Below, piece by piece: positions 47,378-55,580 of a DNA stretch of 64,000 nucleotides (positions within the stretch are counted from its first letter, which is position 1; every line of letters starts with the position of its first letter). Where the stretch lies: positions 1-64,000 of the forward strand of contig JAGCPK010000139.1 in assembly GCA_017965725.1 (NCBI GenBank). Reading direction: 5' to 3'. The stretch is from Prevotella sp. GTDB lineage: Bacteria; Bacteroidota; Bacteroidia; Bacteroidales; Bacteroidaceae. The translations under genes were made by a program, and so were the position numbers. The notes under the pieces were generated by a model. The model ran no database searches. It was not told where the DNA came from and was given only the letters and a program-made list of their open reading frames with translations.

Positions 47378-49351
47378 TTAGTACTCTAGAATCAGCGACT
47401 GTCTGGGTTTGAGTTCGACGTTGGCTGACAGATCGAAATAACGGTTGGTCAGGACATCCTTGACACGGGTAGCGGAGCCGATGACCTCGGCGTAGCGAGT
47501 CACATCGAGGGAGGCTAGCTTGGAGGTACCATTGAGAACGGTAAGGGCTGTCTTTCCTTCGTATTGTCGTGCAATGACGTAGATACCATTGTAGGGAATA
47601 AACTGAATCTGTCGGCCCTTGGTAATCACCTCGTTGCCCTGTCGCCAATGGAGCAGTCGGGAGAGCCATGAGAACATGGCCTGTTCGGATTGGGTTCGTC
47701 CTTCTTTCGTGAAGCAATTGTGGGTGTCGCCAGGGAAACCGCCAGGGTAATCTTTTCGGACATTTCCGTCAGTCACCTCTTTTGTGCCGTTCATGAGCAC
47801 TTCTGTGCCGTAATAGAGTTGTGGGATGCGATTAACAGTTAATAACAAAGTGAGAGCCTGTTTGAGGGCCAATGTATCTTTACCATTTCCGAGGAAACGA
47901 TCCGTGTCATGGTTCTCGATAAAAGCCATTACACTCGATGGATTTGGATAAAGGTAGTCATAGACAAAAGAGTTGTAGAGACGATTCAAACCATTCCACC
48001 AGCCGTCGGTCTCCTCGTTCTTGGCCTGATTCAGTTTGTCAAAGAAGGAGAAGTCCATGACGGTCTTGAGGTAACTCCTTTCGTTGGCGGTTGACGGTTG
48101 ACGGTTGACAGAAAAGCCATCCTGCCAAGTAGCGGTATAGGCGGGCTCTGTCACCCAAGTCTCGCCAACGGTATTGAAGTTGGGATATTCGTCGTTGAGT
48201 TCCTTCATCCATTGGGCCATGGCCTCAGCGTAGGCGTAAGGATAGGTGTCCATGCGGATGCCATCGATGCCAACAGTCTCGATCCACCAGATGGAGTTCT
48301 GGATGAGGTAACGCATGAGATGCGGATTACGCTGGTTGAGGTCGGGCATGGAGGGTACGAACCAGCCTTCCGTCGTCTCCTTCAGGTCGATCTTCGAAGC
48401 ATAGGGATCGACGACTGGTGTGAGTTTGTAAGAGGTCTGAAGATAGGCAGACTTGGCAGGTTCTGATCCGTCACTATTGGCCGTGAAACCCGTCATGGGG
48501 TCGCGACCGCTCTGTTGTTCCGTCAGCCATTCAGGCACATTCAGCCAATCCTTGCTGGGCATATCCTGCGTCCATGGGTGCTCGAAACCGCTGTGGTTGA
48601 AAATCATATCCATCACGATCTTCAGGCCTTTGGCGTGCGCCTCATCGCAGAGGCGTTTATAATCCTCGTTGGAGCCGAAACGCGGATCCACCTTATAATA
48701 ATTGGTGGTGGCATAGCCGTGATAAGTGGAGAAGCCGTTTTCCGAGTCGGGCGAGTCGTTTTCGAGGACGGGCGTAAACCAAAGGGCCGTCACACCCAGT
48801 TCCTTGAAGTAGTCGAGATGTTCGCGGATGCCGTTGAGGTCGCCGCCATGACGCAGCGAAGGCTTACTACGATCCTCCACATAATGGCGCATGCCTTTGA
48901 TCTGCTTGGGATGGTTGGCACCCTGTGCAAACCTGTCGGGCATCAGCATATAGAGTACGTCGGCATTGGTGAAGCCCACACGCTCTGCCCCACTCTTCTC
49001 GCGTTGTTTCAGCAGATAGTTGGCTGTCAGTTTATTTTTGCCAATGGTAAAGTCGAGTTTCATCTCGCCTGGTTGGGCATGGCGTAAATTCATATAAATA
49101 AGGAGGTAGTTGGGTGAGTCAAGGCGCACAAGGCTGTCGATGGTCACACCTGGATAATCTGTTGTCACACTGGCTTCACGGATGCCCTTGCCATAGACCA
49201 TCAACTGCACCGTAGGTTTCTTCAGGCCCACATACCAGTCGGTGGGTTCGATACGATCAATCACTGGACGGTTGGACACCGTCTTTTTTGCTGCACTCAT
49301 AGTCAATACATTGGCCATCAGAATGGCGGTTACTAATAATAACTTTCTCAT
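47378..49351 (-). CDS. susA: SusA-like GH13 alpha-amylase / neopullulanase
   Basis: 657 residues with signal peptide MRKLLLVTAILMANVLTMSAA. Residues about 28-125 are the N-terminal beta-sandwich found in cyclomaltodextrinase-type enzymes (IDRIEPTDWYVGLKKPTVQL). The TIM barrel carries the GH13 regions: DMIFNHSG, GIRMDTYPYA with nucleophile Asp368, VGETWV with acid/base Glu397 and FIENHDTDR with Asp482. A C-terminal beta domain ends LKPRQSLILEY. Family members hydrolyse starch, pullulan and maltooligosaccharides in the periplasm. No SusC/SusD pair, regulator or other starch gene is in the window, so the gene stands alone here. The symbol reflects similarity, not proven orthology. Confidence 0.88.
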   Translation of the reverse strand: MRKLLLVTAILMANVLTMSAAKKTVSNRPVIDRIEPTDWYVGLKKPTVQLMVYGKGIREASVTTDYPGVTIDSLVRLDSPNYLLIYMNLRHAQPGEMKLDFTIGKNKLTANYLLKQREKSGAERVGFTNADVLYMLMPDRFAQGANHPKQIKGMRHYVEDRSKPSLRHGGDLNGIREHLDYFKELGVTALWFTPVLENDSPDSENGFSTYHGYATTNYYKVDPRFGSNEDYKRLCDEAHAKGLKIVMDMIFNHSGFEHPWTQDMPSKDWLNVPEWLTEQQSGRDPMTGFTANSDGSEPAKSAYLQTSYKLTPVVDPYASKIDLKETTEGWFVPSMPDLNQRNPHLMRYLIQNSIWWIETVGIDGIRMDTYPYAYAEAMAQWMKELNDEYPNFNTVGETWVTEPAYTATWQDGFSVNRQPSTANERSYLKTVMDFSFFDKLNQAKNEETDGWWNGLNRLYNSFVYDYLYPNPSSVMAFIENHDTDRFLGNGKDTLALKQALTLLLTVNRIPQLYYGTEVLMNGTKEVTDGNVRKDYPGGFPGDTHNCFTKEGRTQSEQAMFSWLSRLLHWRQGNEVITKGRQIQFIPYNGIYVIARQYEGKTALTVLNGTSKLASLDVTRYAEVIGSATRVKDVLTNRYFDLSANVELKPRQSLILEY

Positions 49352-49403
49352 ATTTGCTTTTTGATTATATTCTCTTCATAAGCCTTTCGGTTGTAGTTGG
49401 GGA

Positions 49404-49411
49404 CAAAGGTA
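49404..49411 (-). promoter_or_regulatory. Predicted -7 box for the SusA-like gene
   Basis: TACCTTTG on the minus strand fits TAnnTTTG, about 53 bases before the ATG at 49351. No clear TTTG -33 box is seen at the usual spacing. Confidence 0.4.
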
Positions 49412-49454
49412 CAAATTTTCCGTGAATAATAGGACAATAATCAGAAATAATTCG

Positions 49455-49462
49455 TATCTTTG
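49455..49462 (+). promoter_or_regulatory. Predicted -7 box for the DUF1593 gene
   Basis: TATCTTTG fits TAnnTTTG, 19 bases before the ATG at 49482, and a TAAGGA stretch lies just before the ATG. The -33 region is weak. Together with the box at 49404 it makes 49352-49481 a divergent promoter region. Confidence 0.45.
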
Positions 49463-49481
49463 CGACCAAATCAGGTAAGGA

Positions 49482-50882
49482 ATGATGAAGAAAGCAAGAA
49501 TAATCATGGCGCTGTTCCTGTTGTTGGGTACGACAATAAGCAGTGCACAGAAGATGACGCTAAAGCCACGACTGGTGGTGTGTACGGACATCGCTCCGGC
49601 GGATGTAGAGCCCGATGATATGGAGTCAATGGTACACCTGATGGTGTATGCCGACCTATTTGAGATCGAGGCGTTGATTACTTCAGTAGGTTGGAACTGT
49701 GATCCCTACCCTAAAGAATGGACGCAGTATCTGCAAAGAGTCATTAATGCCTATGAGAAGGACGTCCCGAACCTGATGAAGCGCTCTGGACAAAAGAGAT
49801 TTCTCCCTATAAAGAAAGAGAACGGCAGCCAGCGAATTGGTTACTGGCCCAGTGCTGACTACATCCGCAACCGTGCCGTGATGGGCAGTGAACGGGGTGG
49901 CATCAAGGTTATCGGTGAGGGCAACGACTCGCCTGGCAGCGACCTACTGATCCGTCTGGCCGATGAGGATGATCCCCGACCTATCTATGTGGCTGCTTGG
50001 GGCGGTGCAAACACGTTGGCGCAAGCCATCTGGCGCGTGAAACAGACACGCTCTGCCGAGGAACTGAAGAAGTTTGTGCGCAAGTTCCGCATCTATACCA
50101 TCACCGATCAGGACATGCAGTACAACATGCGCATGGACCGGGCCTACAGTTCCCACATGTGGCTGCGCCAGGAGTTCAAAGACGACCTACAGTTCATCTG
50201 GGACGAGGGTACGTGGCAGGAGCAATGCGAACTGGGCAAACAAAACTGGACGCAGCATCAAAACAACATCCAAACCAAGGGTGCATTAGGCAAGGAATAT
50301 CCTAATTACAAATGGGGTGTCGAAGGCGATACACCGAGTTTCCTCTACGTGATGCCCAACGGTCTCAATGATCCTGAGGATCCTTCTCAGGCAGGATGGG
50401 CGGGTTATCATCAGCGTGGCATGTGTCCTGACTCACTCACCACGGCATGGACAAGTTGGCAGGAGCCGATACGCGACATCAGCGTGGATTATAAACGACG
50501 CTTCTATCCCGTTGAACTCAACGATTTCATGGCCCGTATGCAGTGGGCCGACAAAGGTGAGGGCAATCACAATCCCATCGTCGCGGTAAACGGTCACAAA
50601 GATCCGTCGCCCCTGGTGATTCACGCCAAGGCCGGCAAGACCATCCGTCTGAATGCCTCGAAAACCTCCGACCCTGAACGCCATGCTATGCATATCCATT
50701 GGTGGCAGCAGCCTGAGATCGGAACAGTCAAAGTGACTATCGACGATGTCCGGAATGTCGTCGTCACCATCGGTATTCCTGCCGATGCCGCAGGCCAGAC
50801 CCTCCACCTTATTTGTGAAGTAAGCGACCACGGGACAATCAATCTGACGTCATACAAACGAGTCATCATCGTCGTCGAATAA
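49482..50882 (+). CDS. DUF1593 nucleoside hydrolase-like secreted protein
   Basis: 466 residues with signal peptide KKARIIMALFLLLGTTISSAQ. The N-terminal 300 residues are a DUF1593-type nucleoside-hydrolase-like domain: LVVCTDIAPADVEPDDMESM (aspartate cluster), LFEIEALITSVGWN, PIYVAAWGGANTLAQAIWRV and FRIYTITDQDMQY. The C-terminal part, from about residue 375 (NHNPIVAVNGHKDPSPLVIH, then a segment ending CEVSDHGTINLTSYKRVIIVV), is the beta-sandwich domain often paired with it. Related proteins are described as cellulose- or glycan-associated, and the exact substrate is unknown. The neighbour SusA-like gene is divergent and shares the intergenic region. Its stop is only 2 bases from that of the convergent gene. 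Confidence 0.85.
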   Translation: MMKKARIIMALFLLLGTTISSAQKMTLKPRLVVCTDIAPADVEPDDMESMVHLMVYADLFEIEALITSVGWNCDPYPKEWTQYLQRVINAYEKDVPNLMKRSGQKRFLPIKKENGSQRIGYWPSADYIRNRAVMGSERGGIKVIGEGNDSPGSDLLIRLADEDDPRPIYVAAWGGANTLAQAIWRVKQTRSAEELKKFVRKFRIYTITDQDMQYNMRMDRAYSSHMWLRQEFKDDLQFIWDEGTWQEQCELGKQNWTQHQNNIQTKGALGKEYPNYKWGVEGDTPSFLYVMPNGLNDPEDPSQAGWAGYHQRGMCPDSLTTAWTSWQEPIRDISVDYKRRFYPVELNDFMARMQWADKGEGNHNPIVAVNGHKDPSPLVIHAKAGKTIRLNASKTSDPERHAMHIHWWQQPEIGTVKVTIDDVRNVVVTIGIPADAAGQTLHLICEVSDHGTINLTSYKRVIIVVE

Positions 50883-50884
50883 AA

Positions 50885-51667
50885 CTATCCGTTCTTCTCC
50901 GTCATGTATTTCCAATAGCGACGGGGCATATCGCTGAGTTGTTTCTTGGGATTCATGCGTTCCTTGATGCAGATAGCCTTGAAATACGAACGCCAGAGAT
51001 CCTGGAATATCTGGTCATTCTCGCTCAGGACATCAGTATCGAGTTTACCATTCTCTAAACTGAAGGGAACGGCAGATTCGTCTTCGAAGGTGATGCGGAT
51101 AGGAGTAGCGGTACCATCATAGTAATAGCCATAATGTCTATGGGCATCATAGATGAGCCAAGGCTGGTCATTGAAACGGTCTTGGAAGTGATCAATGATG
51201 AGCGGCAGCACATTGTGGTCTGGCGAGACAACAGCCAAATACGTGCCGTCTTTCGCCTTCTGGAAACGGATAAATTGTTTCATGCGCAGTTGCTCGTGGA
51301 GCACACGGCGACAGGTATTCCTTACCACCAGCACATCCTCGTCAGAGGCATTTCGATCTACCCCTTTCAACTTCATTCGAAACACCTTACAAATAAAATT
51401 GAAAAGTGGCTGGTTCAGTGCCCGCTCTTCCGACAACCAACTGATGGCAATCATGTGCAATCCGTCTTTGGAGAGGTACTTCTCTAAGCCTTTCCATACC
51501 CGTTCAGCCTTTTCAGAGTCCGTCACTACCTGATGTGGCGCTTCGGCAAACAGCGGCAATTGCTCTCCATCCACCAAAAGCATTACCTTCTGCTGTTTTC
51601 GGAAGAAACTGTCAAACACGGCTGTTAACAGACCATCAAATGTATTATCGAAGATATATACCGTCAT
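50885..51667 (-). CDS. TIGR03915-family DNA metabolism protein
   Basis: 260 residues: MTVYIFDNTFDGLLTAVFDS at the start, AISWLSEERALNQPLFNFIC in the middle, RRVLHEQLRMKQFIRFQKAK, YLAVVSPDHNVLPLIIDHF, WLIYDAHRHYGYYYDG, and a C-terminal LWRSYFKAICIKERMNPKKQ with MPRRYWKYM. This matches the family that always accompanies the TIGR03916 radical SAM protein; in some bacteria the two are fused to, or associated with, uracil-DNA-glycosylase-like domains, so a nucleic-acid repair or modification role is suspected, not shown. Its ATG overlaps the stop of the radical SAM gene by 4 bases, indicating translational coupling. Confidence 0.85.
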   Translation of the reverse strand: MTVYIFDNTFDGLLTAVFDSFFRKQQKVMLLVDGEQLPLFAEAPHQVVTDSEKAERVWKGLEKYLSKDGLHMIAISWLSEERALNQPLFNFICKVFRMKLKGVDRNASDEDVLVVRNTCRRVLHEQLRMKQFIRFQKAKDGTYLAVVSPDHNVLPLIIDHFQDRFNDQPWLIYDAHRHYGYYYDGTATPIRITFEDESAVPFSLENGKLDTDVLSENDQIFQDLWRSYFKAICIKERMNPKKQLSDMPRRYWKYMTEKNG

Positions 51668-52956
51668 TCATCTTTAAAATCAAGGGATAACTGCTGTTCC
51701 TCAGCAGCGCGTTTCTGCTGGGATTTTGAAAGCAGGAGAGGACGCAGGCGTTCCGGACGGAGTTCGTTAATACCAATGATGGGCTGGGAGAAGGTGGAGG
51801 TGAGTTCGCCACAAGTGATAAAGTACTTCGCCTTTTTCATCACCACGCCCATCTTTTTGAGGTGATAGGAGGTGATACGGTTGAAACGACGTGAGTTGAC
51901 GATAAGTATGGCCGACTTCACGCCAATGCCTGGCACACGGAGGATGTGTTCGTAAGACGCACTGTTTATATCGACGGGGAAGAACTCTGGATGGCGCAGG
52001 GCCCAGCCGAGTTTGGGATCCACATCGAGGTCGAGGTGCGTGTGTTTGTCATCTACGATTTCATCGACACTGAACTGATAGAATCGCATAAGCCAATCAG
52101 CCTGATAGAGGCGGTTCTCACGCACCAATGGCGGCTGCTTGAGCACGGGCAAACGGGGATCGTAAGTGTTCACGCTGACATAACCAGAGTAATAGACACG
52201 TCGCATCGTAGGTTGCTGATACATAGCGTTGGACATGCGCAGGATATCGAGGTCACTCTCCTCCGTGGCTCCCACAATCATTTGCGTCGATTGACCAGCC
52301 GGCACAAAACGAGGTGCATGGCGGAACTTACGTCGGTCCTCCTTATTCTCCAATACACCCTGTTGAATTTGTGACATCGGCAGAAATACGCTCTGATGGT
52401 CTTTTTCTGGTGCCAATGCCTTTAGCGACTCCTCTTTGGGAATCTCGATATTCACGCTCATACGGTCGGCATAGCGTCCTGCCTCCTGCAACAGTTCCTG
52501 CGATGCTCCAGGGATGGTCTTCAGATGGATATAACCGTTGAAGCGGTGGACGGTGCGGAGGTCGCGCACGATGGCCGTCAACCGTTCCATCGTATAGTCA
52601 GGATTCCGCACAACCCCACTGCTCAAAAAAAGTCCCTCAATGTAGTTGCGGCGATAGAATTCCATCGTAATCTCCTCAAGTTCCGATACGGAAAAGGTGG
52701 CACGCGGAATATCATTCGTGCGGCGGTTGATGCAGTAGGCACAGTCGTATTTACAATAGTTTGTTAGCATCACCTTCAAAAGCGAGATACAGCGACCATC
52801 ATCGGCAAATGAGTGGCAGATGCCCATTCCACCAACGGTATTACCAAGCATACCTTTCTTGCCGGAGCGCACAGTGCCACTTGACGAGCACGATACATCG
52901 TACTTCGCCGACTCTGCGAGTATCCGCAGTTTCTCCATGGTCTTCTCCGTCAGCAT
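51664..52956 (-). CDS. TIGR03916-family radical SAM DNA repair/modification protein
   Basis: 430 residues from the ATG at 52956; an upstream TTG would start inside the predicted promoter. The radical SAM cluster motif CKYDCAYC gives Cys68, Cys72 and Cys75. Other family blocks: KYDVSCSSSGTVRSGKKGM, LGNTVGGMGICHSFADDGRC, NYIEGLFLSSGVVRNPDYT and MSVNIEIPKEESL. The C-terminal region has a helix-hairpin-helix-like EHILRVPGIGVKSAILIV, consistent with DNA binding. Family members carry a [4Fe-4S] cluster and cleave S-adenosylmethionine, but the reaction is undefined. It is followed by its usual partner (TIGR03915). An ATG at 52938 (MEKLRILAES) is a possible alternative start. Confidence 0.87.
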   Translation of the reverse strand: MLTEKTMEKLRILAESAKYDVSCSSSGTVRSGKKGMLGNTVGGMGICHSFADDGRCISLLKVMLTNYCKYDCAYCINRRTNDIPRATFSVSELEEITMEFYRRNYIEGLFLSSGVVRNPDYTMERLTAIVRDLRTVHRFNGYIHLKTIPGASQELLQEAGRYADRMSVNIEIPKEESLKALAPEKDHQSVFLPMSQIQQGVLENKEDRRKFRHAPRFVPAGQSTQMIVGATEESDLDILRMSNAMYQQPTMRRVYYSGYVSVNTYDPRLPVLKQPPLVRENRLYQADWLMRFYQFSVDEIVDDKHTHLDLDVDPKLGWALRHPEFFPVDINSASYEHILRVPGIGVKSAILIVNSRRFNRITSYHLKKMGVVMKKAKYFITCGELTSTFSQPIIGINELRPERLRPLLLSKSQQKRAAEEQQLSLDFKDE

Positions 52957-52961
52957 AGGTA

Positions 52962-52969
52962 CAAAGATA
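52962..52969 (-). promoter_or_regulatory. Predicted -7 box before the radical SAM gene
   Basis: TATCTTTG on the minus strand fits TAnnTTTG and lies 6 bases before the ATG at 52956. The transcript would have almost no leader, or translation may begin at 52938. No -33 box is clear. Confidence 0.35.
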
Positions 52970-52990
52970 GACAAAAGAAACCTAAAAAGA

Positions 52991-53983
52991 CTATTGGTTT
53001 TCTTTATAGATGACTTTATTGGCTCCGCTGGTAATCTTCAAGGCCTCGGGATGTGCTTGAATATAAGAATCGATGTGGCGCACGCGCTTCTCTTCCAATA
53101 TCTCATCGATGGCAATGAGGATACCCGTCTCCTCAACATCGCCAAAACCATAGTTGATGGCTGTACCAAACAGTTTCATCGTAGGAGAAAGGCTCATGTA
53201 TGCATTCACCAACGGGGGGATGTTATAGCCAAGTTTACGAATCTCGGAATTGAGAATGCGATAATCATCCTTGAATGTATTCTTACAGAATAGTCGTTCC
53301 AACTCCTCAGGGTCTTCCTCAATTTTCAGCGGTTTCATCGGAATAATCAGATGTTCCTTGTCATCAAAATGTTTCTTCAGGAAATATAAAATCATATCAC
53401 GACCCTTACGGATATAGGAGGGATACATGGTCATCTTGCCGAAAAAATACTTCACGTTGGGCTTGATGACTGTCAGCGCTCCAAGTCCATCCCATAGATT
53501 ATCCAGTGCGAAGAGACTCTTGGCTCCCATGCGTGACGACTGGTAGGGCAGCGACACGAACGAACGTCCGAGTTCGATGGTGTAGGGCATATACTCTTTT
53601 AGGAACTTTTCAGAGAAATGGAACATGTGACTGGTAGCAAGAATAGGTTGCCCTTTTTCATCCATCTCCCATGCAGAGCCTTCCAAATAGCGATAACCTC
53701 CAATAATCTCCTCAGCCTCTGGATTCCAGACGATAAGTTGCTTATAGCAGTTCTCACAGATGTCGAACTCATCGATATCCATGTCCTTTCCCGTCCCTCC
53801 ACCAGCTTCACGAAAAGCAATCTCGCGAAGTCGTCCAATCTCCTTCATCACGTTGGGTGCATTATGAGCCGTAATGATATAAATCTCGTTATGACTCTTG
53901 TTAGTCATCCGAAGCTGACGGTCGGGGGTCAGCTCACTCTTTAGGACTTCTTTGTCGATGGGTTGGATAATCTCTTGTTCCAT
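52991..53983 (-). CDS. glsB: GNAT-type N-acyltransferase, GlsB-like (glycine lipid synthesis)
   Basis: 330 residues. The acyltransferase core contains IGRLREIAFREAGGGTGKDM, DEFDICENCYKQLIVWNPEA, IIGGYRYLEG, YTIELGRSFVSLPYQSSRMG, LDNLWDGLGA and YFFGKMTMYPSYI, the pattern of the hemolysin/OlsB-like family. In Bacteroides, glsB N-acylates glycine with a 3-hydroxy fatty acid and glsA then O-acylates it. Its gene partner here, 23 bases upstream, is a PlsC-like acyltransferase, so the pair fits the glycine-lipid pathway. It could instead make a related amino-acid lipid (serine or ornithine head group). No signal peptide; it probably acts at the inner membrane. Confidence 0.75.
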   Translation of the reverse strand: MEQEIIQPIDKEVLKSELTPDRQLRMTNKSHNEIYIITAHNAPNVMKEIGRLREIAFREAGGGTGKDMDIDEFDICENCYKQLIVWNPEAEEIIGGYRYLEGSAWEMDEKGQPILATSHMFHFSEKFLKEYMPYTIELGRSFVSLPYQSSRMGAKSLFALDNLWDGLGALTVIKPNVKYFFGKMTMYPSYIRKGRDMILYFLKKHFDDKEHLIIPMKPLKIEEDPEELERLFCKNTFKDDYRILNSEIRKLGYNIPPLVNAYMSLSPTMKLFGTAINYGFGDVEETGILIAIDEILEEKRVRHIDSYIQAHPEALKITSGANKVIYKENQ

Positions 53984-54006
53984 TCTTTTTTGGTTGATTG
54001 AAGGTC

Positions 54007-54831
54007 TTATAGGGAGTAAACTTTATCGCGGACAAACTGTGCCCATTCAGTGGGATTCTTACTCTTGTCAAACGTCTGCCAGGGGATGGGTTTTCCGATG
54101 GTTACCTTGAACGTTTTGTGTACGTTTTTGTACATTTCATCGACCAAAAAGAGCATGGCAAGGTTGAATTTCAAGTGCTTGTCGCTGAAGTTGGCCAGAC
54201 GGTAGAAAAAGTTGGAGTTCTGTCCACTGAAGTGGATAGGAACCACATCGCGCTGATACTCGACACTCTTCGACAAAAAGGTCTTCTTCCAAGGGATGTC
54301 ACTGATGACACCGTTACGCTTGCGGGAACAAATGCCGGCAGGGAACATCAGCATGTGGTTGTCGCTCTGGAATCCGGTCTCCACCATTGCGGGGAAGCTA
54401 CGACTCTGGTTGCCAGTCTTGTTGATAGGGATGCAAACTGGAGCCAATCCAGGCAAATTCATTAGCAGGTCGTTGACAAGATAACGGAAACGGCCGTTGT
54501 AATGTCTTCCGATTATGGCACCAAGAGCGACACCATCTTCACCACCGAGGGGATGGTTGCTAACGAAAGTATAGAGTCGCCCGTCATTGGGGTCAGGCAG
54601 ATTCTCTTTGCCATTTATCTCCAATGTCATGTCGAGATACTTCACGCATTCCTCCAGCCACTCTACGCCAGACTTGTCACGGCTCTCCCACAGGAAAGCA
54701 TTCACCCTGTCCTGATGGACAATGCGTTTCAGCCATCCTACAAGAAAACCAGGTACAAACTTCGCCTTTGCACCCATCTTCTGTTTCAAGATCTTGTCGA
54801 TATCAATTGTCTTCTCCGTGACCGTTGCCAT
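54007..54831 (-). CDS. glsA: PlsC-like O-acyltransferase, GlsA-like
   Basis: 274 residues from the ATG at 54831 (MATVTEKTIDIDKILKQKMG). A longer frame begins with TTG at 54993, but the predicted -7 box (54856-54863) lies inside that extension. Acyltransferase motifs: FVSNHPLGGEDGVALGAI (the histidine/aspartate catalytic block), VNDLLMNLPGLAPVCIPINK, MLMFPAGICSRKRNGVISD and VVPIHFSGQNSNFFYRL. The FPAGxCSRK block is typical of the Bacteroidetes lineage of lysophospholipid-type acyltransferases. It is first in a two-gene unit with the GlsB-like gene. Assigned as GlsA from the neighbour and fold; a generic lysophosphatidate acyltransferase is the alternative. Confidence 0.75.
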   Translation of the reverse strand: MATVTEKTIDIDKILKQKMGAKAKFVPGFLVGWLKRIVHQDRVNAFLWESRDKSGVEWLEECVKYLDMTLEINGKENLPDPNDGRLYTFVSNHPLGGEDGVALGAIIGRHYNGRFRYLVNDLLMNLPGLAPVCIPINKTGNQSRSFPAMVETGFQSDNHMLMFPAGICSRKRNGVISDIPWKKTFLSKSVEYQRDVVPIHFSGQNSNFFYRLANFSDKHLKFNLAMLFLVDEMYKNVHKTFKVTIGKPIPWQTFDKSKNPTEWAQFVRDKVYSL

Positions 54832-54855
54832 TTTCTGTATCACACTAACAAGTTG

Positions 54856-54863
54856 CAAAAATA
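54856..54863 (-). promoter_or_regulatory. Predicted -7 box for the glsA-glsB unit
   Basis: TATTTTTG on the minus strand fits TAnnTTTG, 24 bases before the ATG at 54831, and supports that start. The divergent gap 54832-55124 also carries the mraZ promoter and MraZ boxes; the middle, A/T-rich part (about 54890-55020) shows nothing else. Confidence 0.4.
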
Positions 54864-55040
54864 GCACAAATCTTTCAAATATGAGCAAAAAAACAAAAAA
54901 AACTTTCAAAAAGGATATGATTTCCGCCTTATTCACATTTTTATGCCAATAAGATTCCGAAAAAAGACAAGAAACTAAAACCGTCAGATGCAAAATCTAA
55001 GATAGCAAAAGAAGCCTCCAATAGTTAAAAATACTAAATG

Positions 55041-55077
55041 GTGGGGAATTAGTTTATCAAAGTGGGTGAAAATGGGG
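55041..55077 (+). promoter_or_regulatory. MraZ-type operator repeats
   Basis: GTGGG at 55041-55045, GTGGG at 55062-55066 and ATGGG at 55072-55076. The last two are 10 bases apart and the first is 21 bases further upstream, close to two such periods. MraZ is known to bind tandem TGGG-type repeats at 10-base spacing upstream of its own gene, so self-repression of the dcw cluster is likely. Confidence 0.6.
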
Positions 55078-55087
55078 AGAAAATTCA

Positions 55088-55095
55088 TAACTTTG
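55088..55095 (+). promoter_or_regulatory. Predicted -7 box of the mraZ/dcw operon
   Basis: TAACTTTG fits TAnnTTTG. It lies 29 bases before the mraZ ATG and directly after the MraZ-type repeats, which would cover the -33 region. No TTTG -33 box is seen. Confidence 0.5.
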
Positions 55096-55124
55096 TAACC
55101 GAATTCCTCATAAAAGATGTACGT

Positions 55125-55580
55125 ATGCGTTTCTTAGGGAACATAGAAGCAAAAACCGACGCCAAGGGAAGAGCATTCCTGCCAGCCGTATTCCGCAAGG
55201 TGCTTCAGGCATCAGGCGAGGAGACCCTCGTGTTACGCAAGGACATTTTCCAACAGTGTCTGGTATTGTTTCCTGAAAGTATATGGAATCAGCGCGTCGA
55301 TCTGCTGAAATCACAGTTGAAGCAATGGAAGCCTTCACATCAGCAGATTTTAAGGCAGTTCGTTTCGGAAGCGGAGGTGGTCAGCCTTGACGGTAATGGC
55401 CGTTTCTTGATTTCCAAGCGTCTGCAACGAGTGGCCGGACTGGAACAAGATTTGCAGTTTATCGGTGTCGATGACACGATAGAAATCTGGTCACCGCAAC
55501 GTCTAAGAGAGAGTCTGAAGACTGACGAGGAGTTCGGAGCCGCATTGGAAGACATCATGAATACCGACGACGCTCAATGA
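55125..55580 (+). CDS. mraZ: Transcriptional regulator MraZ
   Basis: 151 residues from the ATG at 55125 (MRFLGNIEAKTDAKGRAFLP). A GTG at 55062 would add 21 residues but lies in the operator and promoter. Two SpoVT/AbrB-like halves are visible: NIEAKTDAKGRAFLPAVFRK and SEAEVVSLDGNGRFLISKRL, each with the family's DxxGR core. MraZ is a ring-forming DNA-binding repressor that controls the dcw operon through the repeats upstream of it. Its TGA overlaps the rsmH ATG (ATGA), so the two are coupled. Confidence 0.93.
   Translation: MRFLGNIEAKTDAKGRAFLPAVFRKVLQASGEETLVLRKDIFQQCLVLFPESIWNQRVDLLKSQLKQWKPSHQQILRQFVSEAEVVSLDGNGRFLISKRLQRVAGLEQDLQFIGVDDTIEIWSPQRLRESLKTDEEFGAALEDIMNTDDAQ

Noticed and set aside
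47304..47717. Minus-strand frame of 137 codons overlapping the SusA-like gene
   Set aside because: Out of frame with a clear GH13 gene over most of its length, without its own motif or start signal.
50871..50890. Intrinsic terminator between the convergent DUF1593 and TIGR03915 genes
   Set aside because: The stop codons are only two bases apart and no stem-loop with a T-run is visible there.
54832..54993. Longer start (TTG at 54993) for the PlsC-like acyltransferase
   Set aside because: The extension is not similar to family N-termini and would cover the predicted promoter; ATG at 54831 is preferred.
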